Source: NZQO01 sp964639255
Lineage (GTDB): Bacteria > Bacteroidota > Bacteroidia > Flavobacteriales > Flavobacteriaceae
Assembly (NCBI GenBank): GCA_964639255.1
Contig: CAZXDP010000062.1
Location: 1-15,285 of the forward strand
Direction of reading: 5' to 3'
Length of the DNA stretch: 15,285 bases
Under the pieces are notes generated by a model. It made no database searches and was not told where the DNA came from. It saw only the letters and a program-made list of their open reading frames with translations. The position numbers and the translations under genes were made by a program. Numbering within the stretch: the first letter of the stretch is position 1; the number at the start of each line of letters is the position of its first letter. Shown here one piece after another: positions 7,603 through 15,222 of this stretch.

Positions 7603-8377
7603 TCGAGACCATACCAAGAAGAAGTTCTTGCTAATAACGGGACCTTGTCGATGGGGTTCCACCATGCTTCGGAAATCGGTGGGAAATCGTTCCAGGATTT
7701 TTTATTCTGGAGACGAGAACAATATTTTTGTCGAAATTCTTTCTACATTTTACCATAACGCTACGTATCCTAGTAGAGCGGTTGCCATGCAATTATCAAA
7801 AAGCGACTATGATAAGGAGGTGAAAAAGACGATCAACCGGTTTTTATTTCCATTATCGCTTTCCATTCCAAGGTCGGTAACGTACCTTCGGCTATATTCA
7901 GCTTTACGCCTAGAAATGTTGCCATATTTGACGGAATTGTACCCAGATATCTACATTCTTCAAATAGTTCGTAATAGTATCGCGGTTACGGCAAGTAGGA
8001 GTAAATATGAAGGTTTCAAGCAAAACTCATATAAAAACCACATCGAAACCTGGAATAGAGGGGTAGATATCAGCAAGGAGGCCAAAAAAGTATTTTCAAA
8101 TCGCTACAAATTGGTACATCAAGAAGATTTTCTAGATGTAGAGAAAGCAAGGGAACAATTGAATTCTATTTGTGAATGGTTGGGCATACCGTATGAAGAA
8201 TCGCTTTTACACACCATAGCCAATAAAAAGTTTCATCCCACGGGGAATAAAAACGATGTAAAGAATCTTCGAAATAGGGCGGAACGCTGGAAGGAATGGT
8301 CTACTGAAAAAAGAAGCCTGTTTAAACAATTAGCGGCAGAGAATATGGCGCATTTGGGTTACCAAATAGCTTTTTAA
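7595..8377 (+). CDS. Divergent sulfotransferase-like protein
   Basis: The 260-residue protein keeps a recognisable but altered PAPS loop, TGPCRWGSTML (residues 15-25), in which the usual PRSGTS reads PCRWGST. A 3'-phosphate-type motif QIVRNSIAVTASR has Arg126 in the expected place. The WLGIPYEE segment followed by a histidine-rich stretch resembles the C-terminal third of other sulfotransferases. It starts inside the end of the preceding sulfotransferase gene (8-base overlap), so the two are surely co-translated. The likely role is a third sulfation step on the same glycan. A nucleotide-binding protein of another function remains possible because the loop is atypical. No signal peptide or membrane segment is seen. 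Confidence 0.72.
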   Translation: MFNRDHTKKKFLLITGPCRWGSTMLRKSVGNRSRIFYSGDENNIFVEILSTFYHNATYPSRAVAMQLSKSDYDKEVKKTINRFLFPLSLSIPRSVTYLRLYSALRLEMLPYLTELYPDIYILQIVRNSIAVTASRSKYEGFKQNSYKNHIETWNRGVDISKEAKKVFSNRYKLVHQEDFLDVEKAREQLNSICEWLGIPYEESLLHTIANKKFHPTGNKNDVKNLRNRAERWKEWSTEKRSLFKQLAAENMAHLGYQIAF

Positions 8378-8411
8378 CAAATTATATGAATGTTATAGTA
8401 CGTGCGAAGTT

Positions 8412-9806
8412 TTGAAAACTCCTAGTTTAGATAAACTGGCATATCAACTAATATGCGACTGGCCTTCCTATATCGATTTCGATTCGGTACTTGAGGGTAT
8501 CGATTATAGTCTAATCGTACGTTTTTATTTATGGGATAAGGTCGGTAGAGCATTGCGAATTCAAAATGGTATCGATTATGGTGAAGCATCGGTCTATGAG
8601 GAAGAGGTAAACAAATATCCTTTCTATTCAACTCCTATGTATGCCAATGGCAATCATAGAAAACGGCTGTTTAGCAACAAGAAGATAATCTTTATACCCT
8701 TTCAAACCTATCACACCAATGTGTTGATTCCAGAACTGCTGAAATATAAGGGCGCTAAAGTGGTTTCCAAACAAGAGACCAAGGTATTACCGTCCCAAAA
8801 TGTAATCAAAGATAAAAAGCCGATTCGAACACAGGAGTATAGCTTTAAGTTGTTTAATGCAATTATTGCTTCTTTAGATACGAAAGGTGTTCGGTTAATT
8901 GATGTCGATTTAGCGCTATTGGAGCGTCAGATAAAAGGAACTATAGAAATTTCTGCATTGGCCCAACGAGAATTGGAAAAGGTAAATCCAAATCTTTTGT
9001 ATGTGCCGTCAGATAATCATCCACCGTTTATTAACTACGTGCTAGTTGCAAATGAAATGGGGATTCCCACGCTTACCTATCAACACGGATTGGATTGTGA
9101 ACATTACTATTTAGACGATTGTTTTGCCGAAAACATCGCTGTCTGGAGCGAAAATCGAAGAAACCGTTATGTTACTGATTCCAGATTTCAACCACGGAAC
9201 TATTTTACGATAGGCAACCACTTAATGGCTACTCCCGAGAATAACAATATTCGTAGCCCTAAGCAAACCCTTTTGTTTATAACACGGCCTCATAGACCGA
9301 TTAAGTGCTATGCTCCTTCTCGAAATTACAGAGAAGGCTTAGAGATTTTTAAGATACTATTACTGTTTCTAGCCGATAATGAAGACATTACATTATTGGT
9401 AAAATTGCACCCTATGGACTTGGAATCCTTGTATAAGAATGAAATAGCAAATCGTTTAATAAAGGAAAGAGTAGCATTTACAAATAAGAAGTTGGAAGAA
9501 ATTTTCCCTAATGTTTCAGCCGTGATTACAGAAGATTCTACTGCTGGCGCAGAAAGTATGCGCTATCATTTACCGTGCGTACATGCCCATTTAGCAAAAT
9601 CAGAGCCCGTTTTGCCTTTTGCTTCCTATAATGCAGCACTTCCAGGTACCGATAAAGAAGAGATTTTACGTAGTTTAGCCACTGTTTTTAATTTGTCGGG
9701 CGAAGAATATGATCGTATGATTTTGGGTCAAGAAAAATTTGTAAACGATTTTTTGCCCACGGGTAGCGTTCAAGAACTTGCTACTATTATTAAAAGTTTG
9801 CTTTAA
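8412..9806 (+). CDS. GT-B-fold polysaccharide transferase, related to glycerophosphotransferase/KpsS-like proteins
   Basis: This 464-residue protein is not a standard GT4. It shows the spaced motifs of CDP-glycerol glycerophosphotransferases and KpsS-like capsule transferases: YQHG (223-226) at the end of the N-terminal half, VKLHP (330-334), and EDSTAGAES (374-382), where the Ser/Thr and Glu would bind the donor phosphates. It probably transfers a sugar or polyol phosphate to the growing glycan in the cytoplasm; the donor is unknown. The only in-frame start near this point is TTG 8412. An ATG at 8386 opens another frame that stops at 8413-8415 after nine codons, so a one-base frameshift at the T run 8410-8413 is possible. 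The stop overlaps the next ATG by one base (TAATG). Confidence 0.7.
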   Translation: MKTPSLDKLAYQLICDWPSYIDFDSVLEGIDYSLIVRFYLWDKVGRALRIQNGIDYGEASVYEEEVNKYPFYSTPMYANGNHRKRLFSNKKIIFIPFQTYHTNVLIPELLKYKGAKVVSKQETKVLPSQNVIKDKKPIRTQEYSFKLFNAIIASLDTKGVRLIDVDLALLERQIKGTIEISALAQRELEKVNPNLLYVPSDNHPPFINYVLVANEMGIPTLTYQHGLDCEHYYLDDCFAENIAVWSENRRNRYVTDSRFQPRNYFTIGNHLMATPENNNIRSPKQTLLFITRPHRPIKCYAPSRNYREGLEIFKILLLFLADNEDITLLVKLHPMDLESLYKNEIANRLIKERVAFTNKKLEEIFPNVSAVITEDSTAGAESMRYHLPCVHAHLAKSEPVLPFASYNAALPGTDKEEILRSLATVFNLSGEEYDRMILGQEKFVNDFLPTGSVQELATIIKSLL

Positions 9807-10960
9807 TGAAGAATATCTTGTTTATTTCTCTTAACGATCATGTGCCATGGGGTGGAAGTGAAGTACTATGGAGCCAAACAGCAGCGTATCTTAGCGCCCA
9901 GTTAGCGGTAGGAGCGTTGGTCAAGAAATGGGAAAAGGAGGCAGAAGGTATTGCGCAACTTAAAACTCAAGGTGTTCAAGTATATTATAAAAATCGAAAG
10001 AGTACGGAAATTGCCTTTAAAGAATTGTTTCGTAAAAAACTGGCGAAAAAGCTAGGAATTCGCGAAACAACACCGCCCAAGACTGATTTGTTCTTAGATT
10101 CAGATATAGATATCAATCCCGATTTAGTCGTGCTATCATTGGGAAATCACCTTGATGTATCCGTTTTGGAGTGGGCCGATTTTCTGCAGGAACGAGATAT
10201 TCCATACGTGGTTGTGTTTCAGTTGGTCACGGATTTAAGAGGTAGAACAGATGATATCTTAAATCGTTTTAAAGAGTGTTATGCCAATGCCGAGCGCTTG
10301 TTTCTATTATCGGAAGAGAATCGGGAAAAACTTAATTTGCAGCTTGGCGCTCATTTTACCAATTTCGATTTTATCGACAACCCATTTGAATATAAGCGAC
10401 AGCATATAGAAATTGTTGAAAAATCAGAGTTCCATTTGGCTAGTGTAGCGGCGTTAAACAGTTTTCATAAAGGACATGATATTCTTGTGCATACACTCGC
10501 TTTAGAGAAATGGAGAAACAGACCTATTCATATCAATTTGTATGGTGATGGGCATAATAAGGAGCAACTTCAAAGATTGGTAAAAATCTATGGAATAGAG
10601 GTGAAAATTTCCTTTCATAATTATATTTCTGACAAAAGTGAGATTTGGAAGCAAAACCAAGGTTTACTTATGCCCTCGCGAATGGAAGGCCAATCATTAT
10701 CGATGTTAGAGGCTATGAGTTTCGAGCGTTTTATAATAAGTACGAAAGTTGGAGCTGCGGAAGAATTAATTGTTCACGGGGAGACTGGTTATCTAATTCC
10801 TGCGGCAACTAGCGAATTATTGGATGAGACATTGGAACTTGCGTGGAGCAACCGAGAAAAATGGTTGGAAATGGGCAGTCGTTCCGCCGATTATTTATTC
10901 CAAAAAATTAGAAAGGATCCTGTAGTAGCCTTCTCGGAAAAAATTATCGAGCTGCTATGA
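9806..10960 (+). CDS. Glycosyltransferase, GT4 family
   Basis: This 384-residue GT-B enzyme has an N-terminal GGSE motif (residues 16-19) after the first beta strand, as in many GT4 enzymes. The SFHKGHD segment (219-225) marks the start of the donor-binding domain. LYGDGHNKE follows. The retaining-enzyme EX7E motif is Glu294-GQSLSML-Glu302, followed by GETGYLIP. It should add one sugar from a nucleotide donor with retention of configuration, at the cytoplasmic face of the membrane. It starts on the last base of the preceding stop and overlaps the following GT4 gene by four bases. Linkage and donor cannot be told from sequence. Confidence 0.9.
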   Translation: MKNILFISLNDHVPWGGSEVLWSQTAAYLSAQLAVGALVKKWEKEAEGIAQLKTQGVQVYYKNRKSTEIAFKELFRKKLAKKLGIRETTPPKTDLFLDSDIDINPDLVVLSLGNHLDVSVLEWADFLQERDIPYVVVFQLVTDLRGRTDDILNRFKECYANAERLFLLSEENREKLNLQLGAHFTNFDFIDNPFEYKRQHIEIVEKSEFHLASVAALNSFHKGHDILVHTLALEKWRNRPIHINLYGDGHNKEQLQRLVKIYGIEVKISFHNYISDKSEIWKQNQGLLMPSRMEGQSLSMLEAMSFERFIISTKVGAAEELIVHGETGYLIPAATSELLDETLELAWSNREKWLEMGSRSADYLFQKIRKDPVVAFSEKIIELL

Positions 10961-12078
10961 AGTTTCTATTCATCACACACGAATCTACCAGAACAGGGGC
11001 ACCCTTAATGCTACTCTATTTCATGGAATGGTTGCAAGCCAACAGGACCGATGTTCAATTCGATATTCTCAGTTTACACCCAGGCGAATTGGATGTTGCC
11101 TATGCAAAATATGCCCAACAAGTATTTTGTGTTCCCGTACCACAACCAAAGGGGCTTAAACTGGAAATAGAGCATAGGTTGCGCAAACGCATGGGGATAA
11201 AAAAAGCAAATGAAAAGGAACTGTTTTTTACCAAGCTAAAACAACAAAAATACGATCTGATCTATGCCAATAGTATCGTTTCGGTAGCCATAGCTTGTGC
11301 ACTGAAACAGGAAAATACAAAGGTATTAGCCCATATCCATGAAATGAAGGTAAATATACAGAAATATGCACCCAATCTTAACAGCCTTATTCCGAAATTA
11401 GATCATGTTATTGCAGCCTCTAAAATAGTAAAAAAACAACTGGTGGCTCATTGGGAATTTACAGATAATGCAGTTTCGGTTATCTACGAAATGTCAAAAA
11501 TAAAACCTGCCAGACCTGTTGAGAAAATATCCAATACCTTCCGGGTGGGCGCGGTGGGAACGGTTGGCTGGCGAAAGGGTATCGACGTTTTTTTACAGCT
11601 TGTAAACTATTTGAACCTTTATTTTCCTGAACATAACGTCGATTTTGTTTGGGTGGGTCCCATAAGCGATTCGCAACGTCTGGAAATTGCATCGGAGTTG
11701 GAAAAAATGAAGGTTCAACATAAGGTTGAGATAACGGGATCCATAGAAAATCCAGTATCTTATTTCAAATCTTTCGATGTTTTTGTATTAACATCTCGAG
11801 AAGACCCATTCCCGCTCGTATGTATCGAGCTTGGCATGCTTGGAAAGCCTATCTTGTGTTTTGAGGGGGCGACAGGAACTGCAGAAGTTCTGGACACGGA
11901 AAATGTATTTCCCTATTTGGATATTCGGGCGATGGCCGAGAAAGTTATCGATCTTTTAAACCAGCCTATAGCGGTAAAGAGGCTCGGTGAGGCAAATAAG
12001 GAGATATTTTCTAAATATTCTACCGATAATATCTGTACTCAAATAGATGATTTGATATTCAACCACGTTCTCAATTAG
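10957..12078 (+). CDS. Glycosyltransferase, GT4 family (EDPFPL variant)
   Basis: This 373-residue protein opens with a beta strand and RTGAPL (residues 12-17), the G-x-P variant of the acceptor-side loop in GT4 enzymes. GWRKGID (204-210) begins the donor domain. The usual EX7E motif appears as SREDPFPLVCIE (280-291), a known variant in which an Asp (283) takes the place of the first Glu relative to Glu291. It probably adds a further sugar to the same glycan with retention. It is only distantly similar to the preceding GT4 enzyme, so the pair is not a recent duplication. It overlaps the upstream gene by ATGA and ends one base before the next ATG. Confidence 0.88.
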   Translation: MKFLFITHESTRTGAPLMLLYFMEWLQANRTDVQFDILSLHPGELDVAYAKYAQQVFCVPVPQPKGLKLEIEHRLRKRMGIKKANEKELFFTKLKQQKYDLIYANSIVSVAIACALKQENTKVLAHIHEMKVNIQKYAPNLNSLIPKLDHVIAASKIVKKQLVAHWEFTDNAVSVIYEMSKIKPARPVEKISNTFRVGAVGTVGWRKGIDVFLQLVNYLNLYFPEHNVDFVWVGPISDSQRLEIASELEKMKVQHKVEITGSIENPVSYFKSFDVFVLTSREDPFPLVCIELGMLGKPILCFEGATGTAEVLDTENVFPYLDIRAMAEKVIDLLNQPIAVKRLGEANKEIFSKYSTDNICTQIDDLIFNHVLN

Positions 12079-12079
12079 C

Positions 12080-13012
12080 ATGAAGGACTCTGTAACGATT
12101 GTAATCGTAACCTACAATGGAATGCAATGGCTTCCGAAAACTCTAGCTTCCATTCCTTCGGAATCTAAGATTGTGGTTGTGGATAATAATTCAACCGATA
12201 ACACAGTGGCTTTTGCGAAAGAGAATTTTCCGCAAATCACCGTTTTGGAGAACGAAGAAAATCTAGGTTTTGGGCAAGCCAACAACATCGGGATATCGTA
12301 CGCCTTACGGCGAGGTGCAGAGTATGTTTTTTTAATGAATCAAGATGCGTACTTGCAAGAAGGATGTGTAGCTAAGCTAATCGAAGTACTGCGCAACCAT
12401 ACAGGGCTTGGCGTATTGAGTCCTGTGCATTTAAATGGCAAGGGAACTAGGTTGGATAAAAACTTTTCGGTGTACGTAGGCCAGCCCCATAACGCCGATT
12501 TTTATTCAGATCATATTTTGAATAAGGAGCTCGATTCCTTTTACGAAGTGCCCTTTGTCAATGCTGCCGGATGGTTATTGCCAAAATCGACCTTGAATAA
12601 GGTGGGAGGGTTCGATCCGTTGTTTTTCCATTATGGTGAAGATGATAATTATTGTCAGCGCTTGCGCTATCACAATTTAAAAATTGGTGTGGTCCCCAAC
12701 GTATATATCTATCACGATAGGGAAGATAGGGCTATTGAAGATCCTGCGCCGCAGAGCCGGTTATGGAAAATGCAGTCGGAACGACAGCTCAAACTTTTCT
12801 ATGCCGATGTAAATACACAATTCATTGACGATATACCCAAGAGAATTAAAAAGTTGCGGTTTCGAAGGAAGAAAGCAATTCTTCGAGGAAAGTGGACGCA
12901 CGCAAGGAGATTGAAAGAGGAACAGGAAAGATTTGAAAGGCTATACCCCAAATTGCGGGCAAGCATTGAAACCAACAAAAAAGTAGGCCCACACTACCTC
13001 AATTTTATTTAG
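12080..13012 (+). CDS. Glycosyltransferase, GT2 family (rhamnosyltransferase-like)
   Basis: The 310-residue protein is a GT-A inverting glycosyltransferase. VTIVIVTYNG opens the fold and VVVDNNSTDNT (32-42) binds the nucleotide. LGFGQANNIG follows, and the metal-binding motif is NQD (87-89). HYGEDDNYCQRL in the second half holds the presumed catalytic acidic residues. The VDNNSTD and NQDAYL style is that of WbbL/RfbF-like rhamnosyltransferases, though the donor is not certain. The last 60 or so residues are highly basic (KKLRFRRKKAILRGKW and onward), which may hold the enzyme at the membrane surface. A 447-base stretch without an intact gene follows it. Confidence 0.88.
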   Translation: MKDSVTIVIVTYNGMQWLPKTLASIPSESKIVVVDNNSTDNTVAFAKENFPQITVLENEENLGFGQANNIGISYALRRGAEYVFLMNQDAYLQEGCVAKLIEVLRNHTGLGVLSPVHLNGKGTRLDKNFSVYVGQPHNADFYSDHILNKELDSFYEVPFVNAAGWLLPKSTLNKVGGFDPLFFHYGEDDNYCQRLRYHNLKIGVVPNVYIYHDREDRAIEDPAPQSRLWKMQSERQLKLFYADVNTQFIDDIPKRIKKLRFRRKKAILRGKWTHARRLKEEQERFERLYPKLRASIETNKKVGPHYLNFI

Positions 13013-13169
13013 TAAAAAAATACAAACTGGGACATTTGCTTAAAAGGGGTATCGATATTTTCTAAGAAAAGAATTAGGGATAGCAGCAGATAACTTCGAG
13101 TAACTTTTTATCTTGCAATTTCTTAATCCACGTCTCAATACCTAATTTGTCATTTTTTGAATTGCTAGT
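13013..13169. other. AT-rich intergenic stretch before a GT2 remnant
   Basis: No gene, RNA or convincing hairpin is seen here. A TTTG at 13035-13038 followed by TATTTTCT at 13056-13063 gives only a weak promoter-like match. TATCTTGC at 13109-13116 looks like the -7 box with one T missing. This is where the tight gene spacing of the locus breaks down. The bases at 13401-13459, after the pseudogene and before the next GT2 gene, are likewise T-rich with no recognisable signal. Confidence 0.4.
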
Positions 13170-13400
13170 ATGGCTCCCAGTTCAGAACCTCTTGTTTCCA
13201 TCATCATCCCTACCTTTAATCGCGCCCACCTAATTGGCGAAACGTTGGACAGTGTTTTGGCACAAACCTCTCCGCATTGAGAGTGTATCGTGTTGGATGA
13301 CGGCATTACCGATACGACCTGTGTAGCGATGGAGGAGAATTTAAAGAAAGATAACCGCTTCAAGTATCTTGATAGGTTAAAAGATGAGCTTAGGGGTTAA
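13170..13400 (+). pseudogene. Remnant of a GT2 glycosyltransferase (nonsense codon and truncation)
   Basis: From ATG 13170 the frame reads MAPSSEPLVSIIIPTFNRA and then HLIGETLDSVLAQTSPH, the classic GT2 N-terminus. TGA follows at 13278-13280, exactly where functional relatives have the Trp of the HWE/NWE motif (compare THWEVVIVDD and NWECIIVNDG in the next two genes). Reading through continues as ECIVLDDGITDTT and NRFKYLDRLKDELRG to a TAA at 13398-13400. In the neighbouring frame the DNA continues VNIPAS, resembling the usual G-x-N-x-x-R-N segment, so a frameshift lies at about 13393-13398. Only about the first 80 codons of a roughly 300-codon gene survive. The catalytic DxD region is absent. 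Confidence 0.85.
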
Positions 13401-13459
13401 CATTCCTGCTAGTTTTTATATTTTTATGCTCAAATTTTTTCATTTTTCGAAATACGCCT

Positions 13460-14368
13460 ATGCTTTTCTCCCTGCTTGTCGCCAACTATAACAACGGGCA
13501 CTTTTTTAGGGACTGTTACAGCAGTATCCTAGCGCAAACCTATACTCACTGGGAAGTTGTTATAGTGGACGATGCATCCAGAGATGATTCGGTGTCTGTT
13601 ATTCAAAACCTTATTAAAGGGGACAAGCGTTTTAAACTTTATAAGAACAGCACTAACCGAGGTTGCGGCTATACCAAACACCGCTGCGCAAGTCAAGCAA
13701 CAGGTTCGATTCTTGGTTACTTAGATCCAGATGATGCCCTAAAACCTACGGCTTTGGAAACTATGATACTTGCACATAAGCAAAATCCAGATGCTTCAAT
13801 AATCACCTCGAGGCACGAGCTAGTAGATTTGGATTTGAATTTTTTATATGAGAGTCAATACGGAAGTAGTTTGCCTGTTGAAAAATCATATCTTACTTAC
13901 GGCAATGGGGCTCTTACCGCCTTTGCAACATTTAAAAAAGCTAATTATAATGATACTACAGGAGTTGATCCAATTATGAAACGAGCCGTCGATCAAGATT
14001 TATACTACAAACTCGAAGAACAAGGCAGCCACCTTTTTATAGATGAAGTATTATATAGATATCGAATACATAAAAACAGTATTTCGAACAATGAGAACTT
14101 ATTTAAAGCTCAATATTGGCATTTCTATGCTATAATTAATGCTTATAAAAGACGGAAAAAACTGAATTTATCAATTTCAAATCATTCTAAAGATTATATA
14201 AAAAAGCTCCAGTCAAATTATTACTTCGGGAGGTTTGAAAAACTTAAGCATACCCGTAAAAAATGTGCAAAACTATATTTATTGTATCGTTCAATAATAG
14301 TATTTCCTTTACATCGCACTACGCTCAAATTAAAAAGTTTGATACTTGTTTTAATTGGTAAGATATGA
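13460..14368 (+). CDS. Glycosyltransferase, GT2 family
   Basis: This 302-residue GT-A enzyme has LLVANYNNG at the start, VVIVDDASRDDS around residue 36 for nucleotide binding, and the metal motif DPDD (89-92). RAVDQDLYYKLEEQG and YRIHKNSIS further on are typical of the acceptor half of GT2 enzymes. It should transfer one sugar with inversion to the growing glycan. Composition changes inside the gene: the line at 13681-13740 counts 30 of 60 G+C, while 13921-13980 counts 16 and 14101-14160 counts 15. The catalytic half and the acceptor half may therefore have different histories. The C-terminal tail is basic. It follows the GT2 remnant and overlaps the next gene by ATGA. Confidence 0.88.
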   Translation: MLFSLLVANYNNGHFFRDCYSSILAQTYTHWEVVIVDDASRDDSVSVIQNLIKGDKRFKLYKNSTNRGCGYTKHRCASQATGSILGYLDPDDALKPTALETMILAHKQNPDASIITSRHELVDLDLNFLYESQYGSSLPVEKSYLTYGNGALTAFATFKKANYNDTTGVDPIMKRAVDQDLYYKLEEQGSHLFIDEVLYRYRIHKNSISNNENLFKAQYWHFYAIINAYKRRKKLNLSISNHSKDYIKKLQSNYYFGRFEKLKHTRKKCAKLYLLYRSIIVFPLHRTTLKLKSLILVLIGKI

Positions 14369-15222
14369 ATGAACTGGTTTCGGTAGTTGTTCCCTGTTAT
14401 AATCAAGCCATTTTTTTAGATGAAGCTTTAGATTCGGTTTTTAATCAAACACATGAAAATTGGGAGTGCATTATAGTTAACGATGGTTCTCCGGATAATA
14501 CAGAAGTGATAGCAAAATCTTGGTGTAAAAAGGACGAAAGATTCAAGTATATCTATCAAGACAATCAAGGTCTTTGTGCCGCTCGTAATAGGGGGGTTAG
14601 TGAATCTAATGGCCGTTTCATTTTGCCGCTGGATGCCGATGATTTTTTTTCTAGACAATATATGTCTCAGGCCGTATCAGCATTTCAAAAAAACTCCAGA
14701 CTCAAAGTAGTTTACTGTAAAGCTCAAAAATTCGGTATGGTTGAGGGAATTTGGCAATTGCCAAGTTTTTCCTTACAAGCTTTGAGTAGAAACAATATGA
14801 TTTTCCAATCTGCAATGTATAAAAAAACCGATTGGGAGGCGGTAGGAGGATATGATATACAAATGAAATATGGATGGGAGGACTGGGAATTTTGGATTTC
14901 TATGCTAAAATATGAAGGAGAAGTACTTTGTTTGGATCACGTGGGGTTTTTTTATAGAATCAGAGAAAATTCAATGCTACAAAAAATCACCCCTGGACAA
15001 AGCAAATATTTGCTTGAATATTTATCTGTTAAACACGCAGATTTTTTTGTTAGAGAATACGGGTCCTTCAAATATATGGAACAACAGCTGGAACTCCTGC
15101 ATAAACAGTATGAAGAATTGTTGAAGAGTAAGAAATTTGTTTTAGATATATTTTGTCGAACTTTCATTGGGATTAAAGTTTTCTCTAAATACCAAAAGTA
15201 TTATGAAAGCCGAAAAAATTAA
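14365..15222 (+). CDS. Glycosyltransferase, GT2 family
   Basis: This 285-residue GT-A protein begins VSVVVPCYNQ, has the nucleotide-binding VNDGSPD (38-44), the conserved QGLCAARNRGV, and the metal motif LDADD (89-93). KYGWEDWEFWISML provides the ED acidic pair near the catalytic site. It resembles the GT2 group common in O-antigen loci and should add one sugar to the glycan in the cytoplasm. Residues from about 230 onward are rich in Glu, Lys and Tyr, with a likely helical tail. It overlaps the upstream GT2 gene by four bases and the downstream WbsX-like gene by 20 bases, and it is AT-rich throughout. Confidence 0.9.
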   Translation: MNELVSVVVPCYNQAIFLDEALDSVFNQTHENWECIIVNDGSPDNTEVIAKSWCKKDERFKYIYQDNQGLCAARNRGVSESNGRFILPLDADDFFSRQYMSQAVSAFQKNSRLKVVYCKAQKFGMVEGIWQLPSFSLQALSRNNMIFQSAMYKKTDWEAVGGYDIQMKYGWEDWEFWISMLKYEGEVLCLDHVGFFYRIRENSMLQKITPGQSKYLLEYLSVKHADFFVREYGSFKYMEQQLELLHKQYEELLKSKKFVLDIFCRTFIGIKVFSKYQKYYESRKN

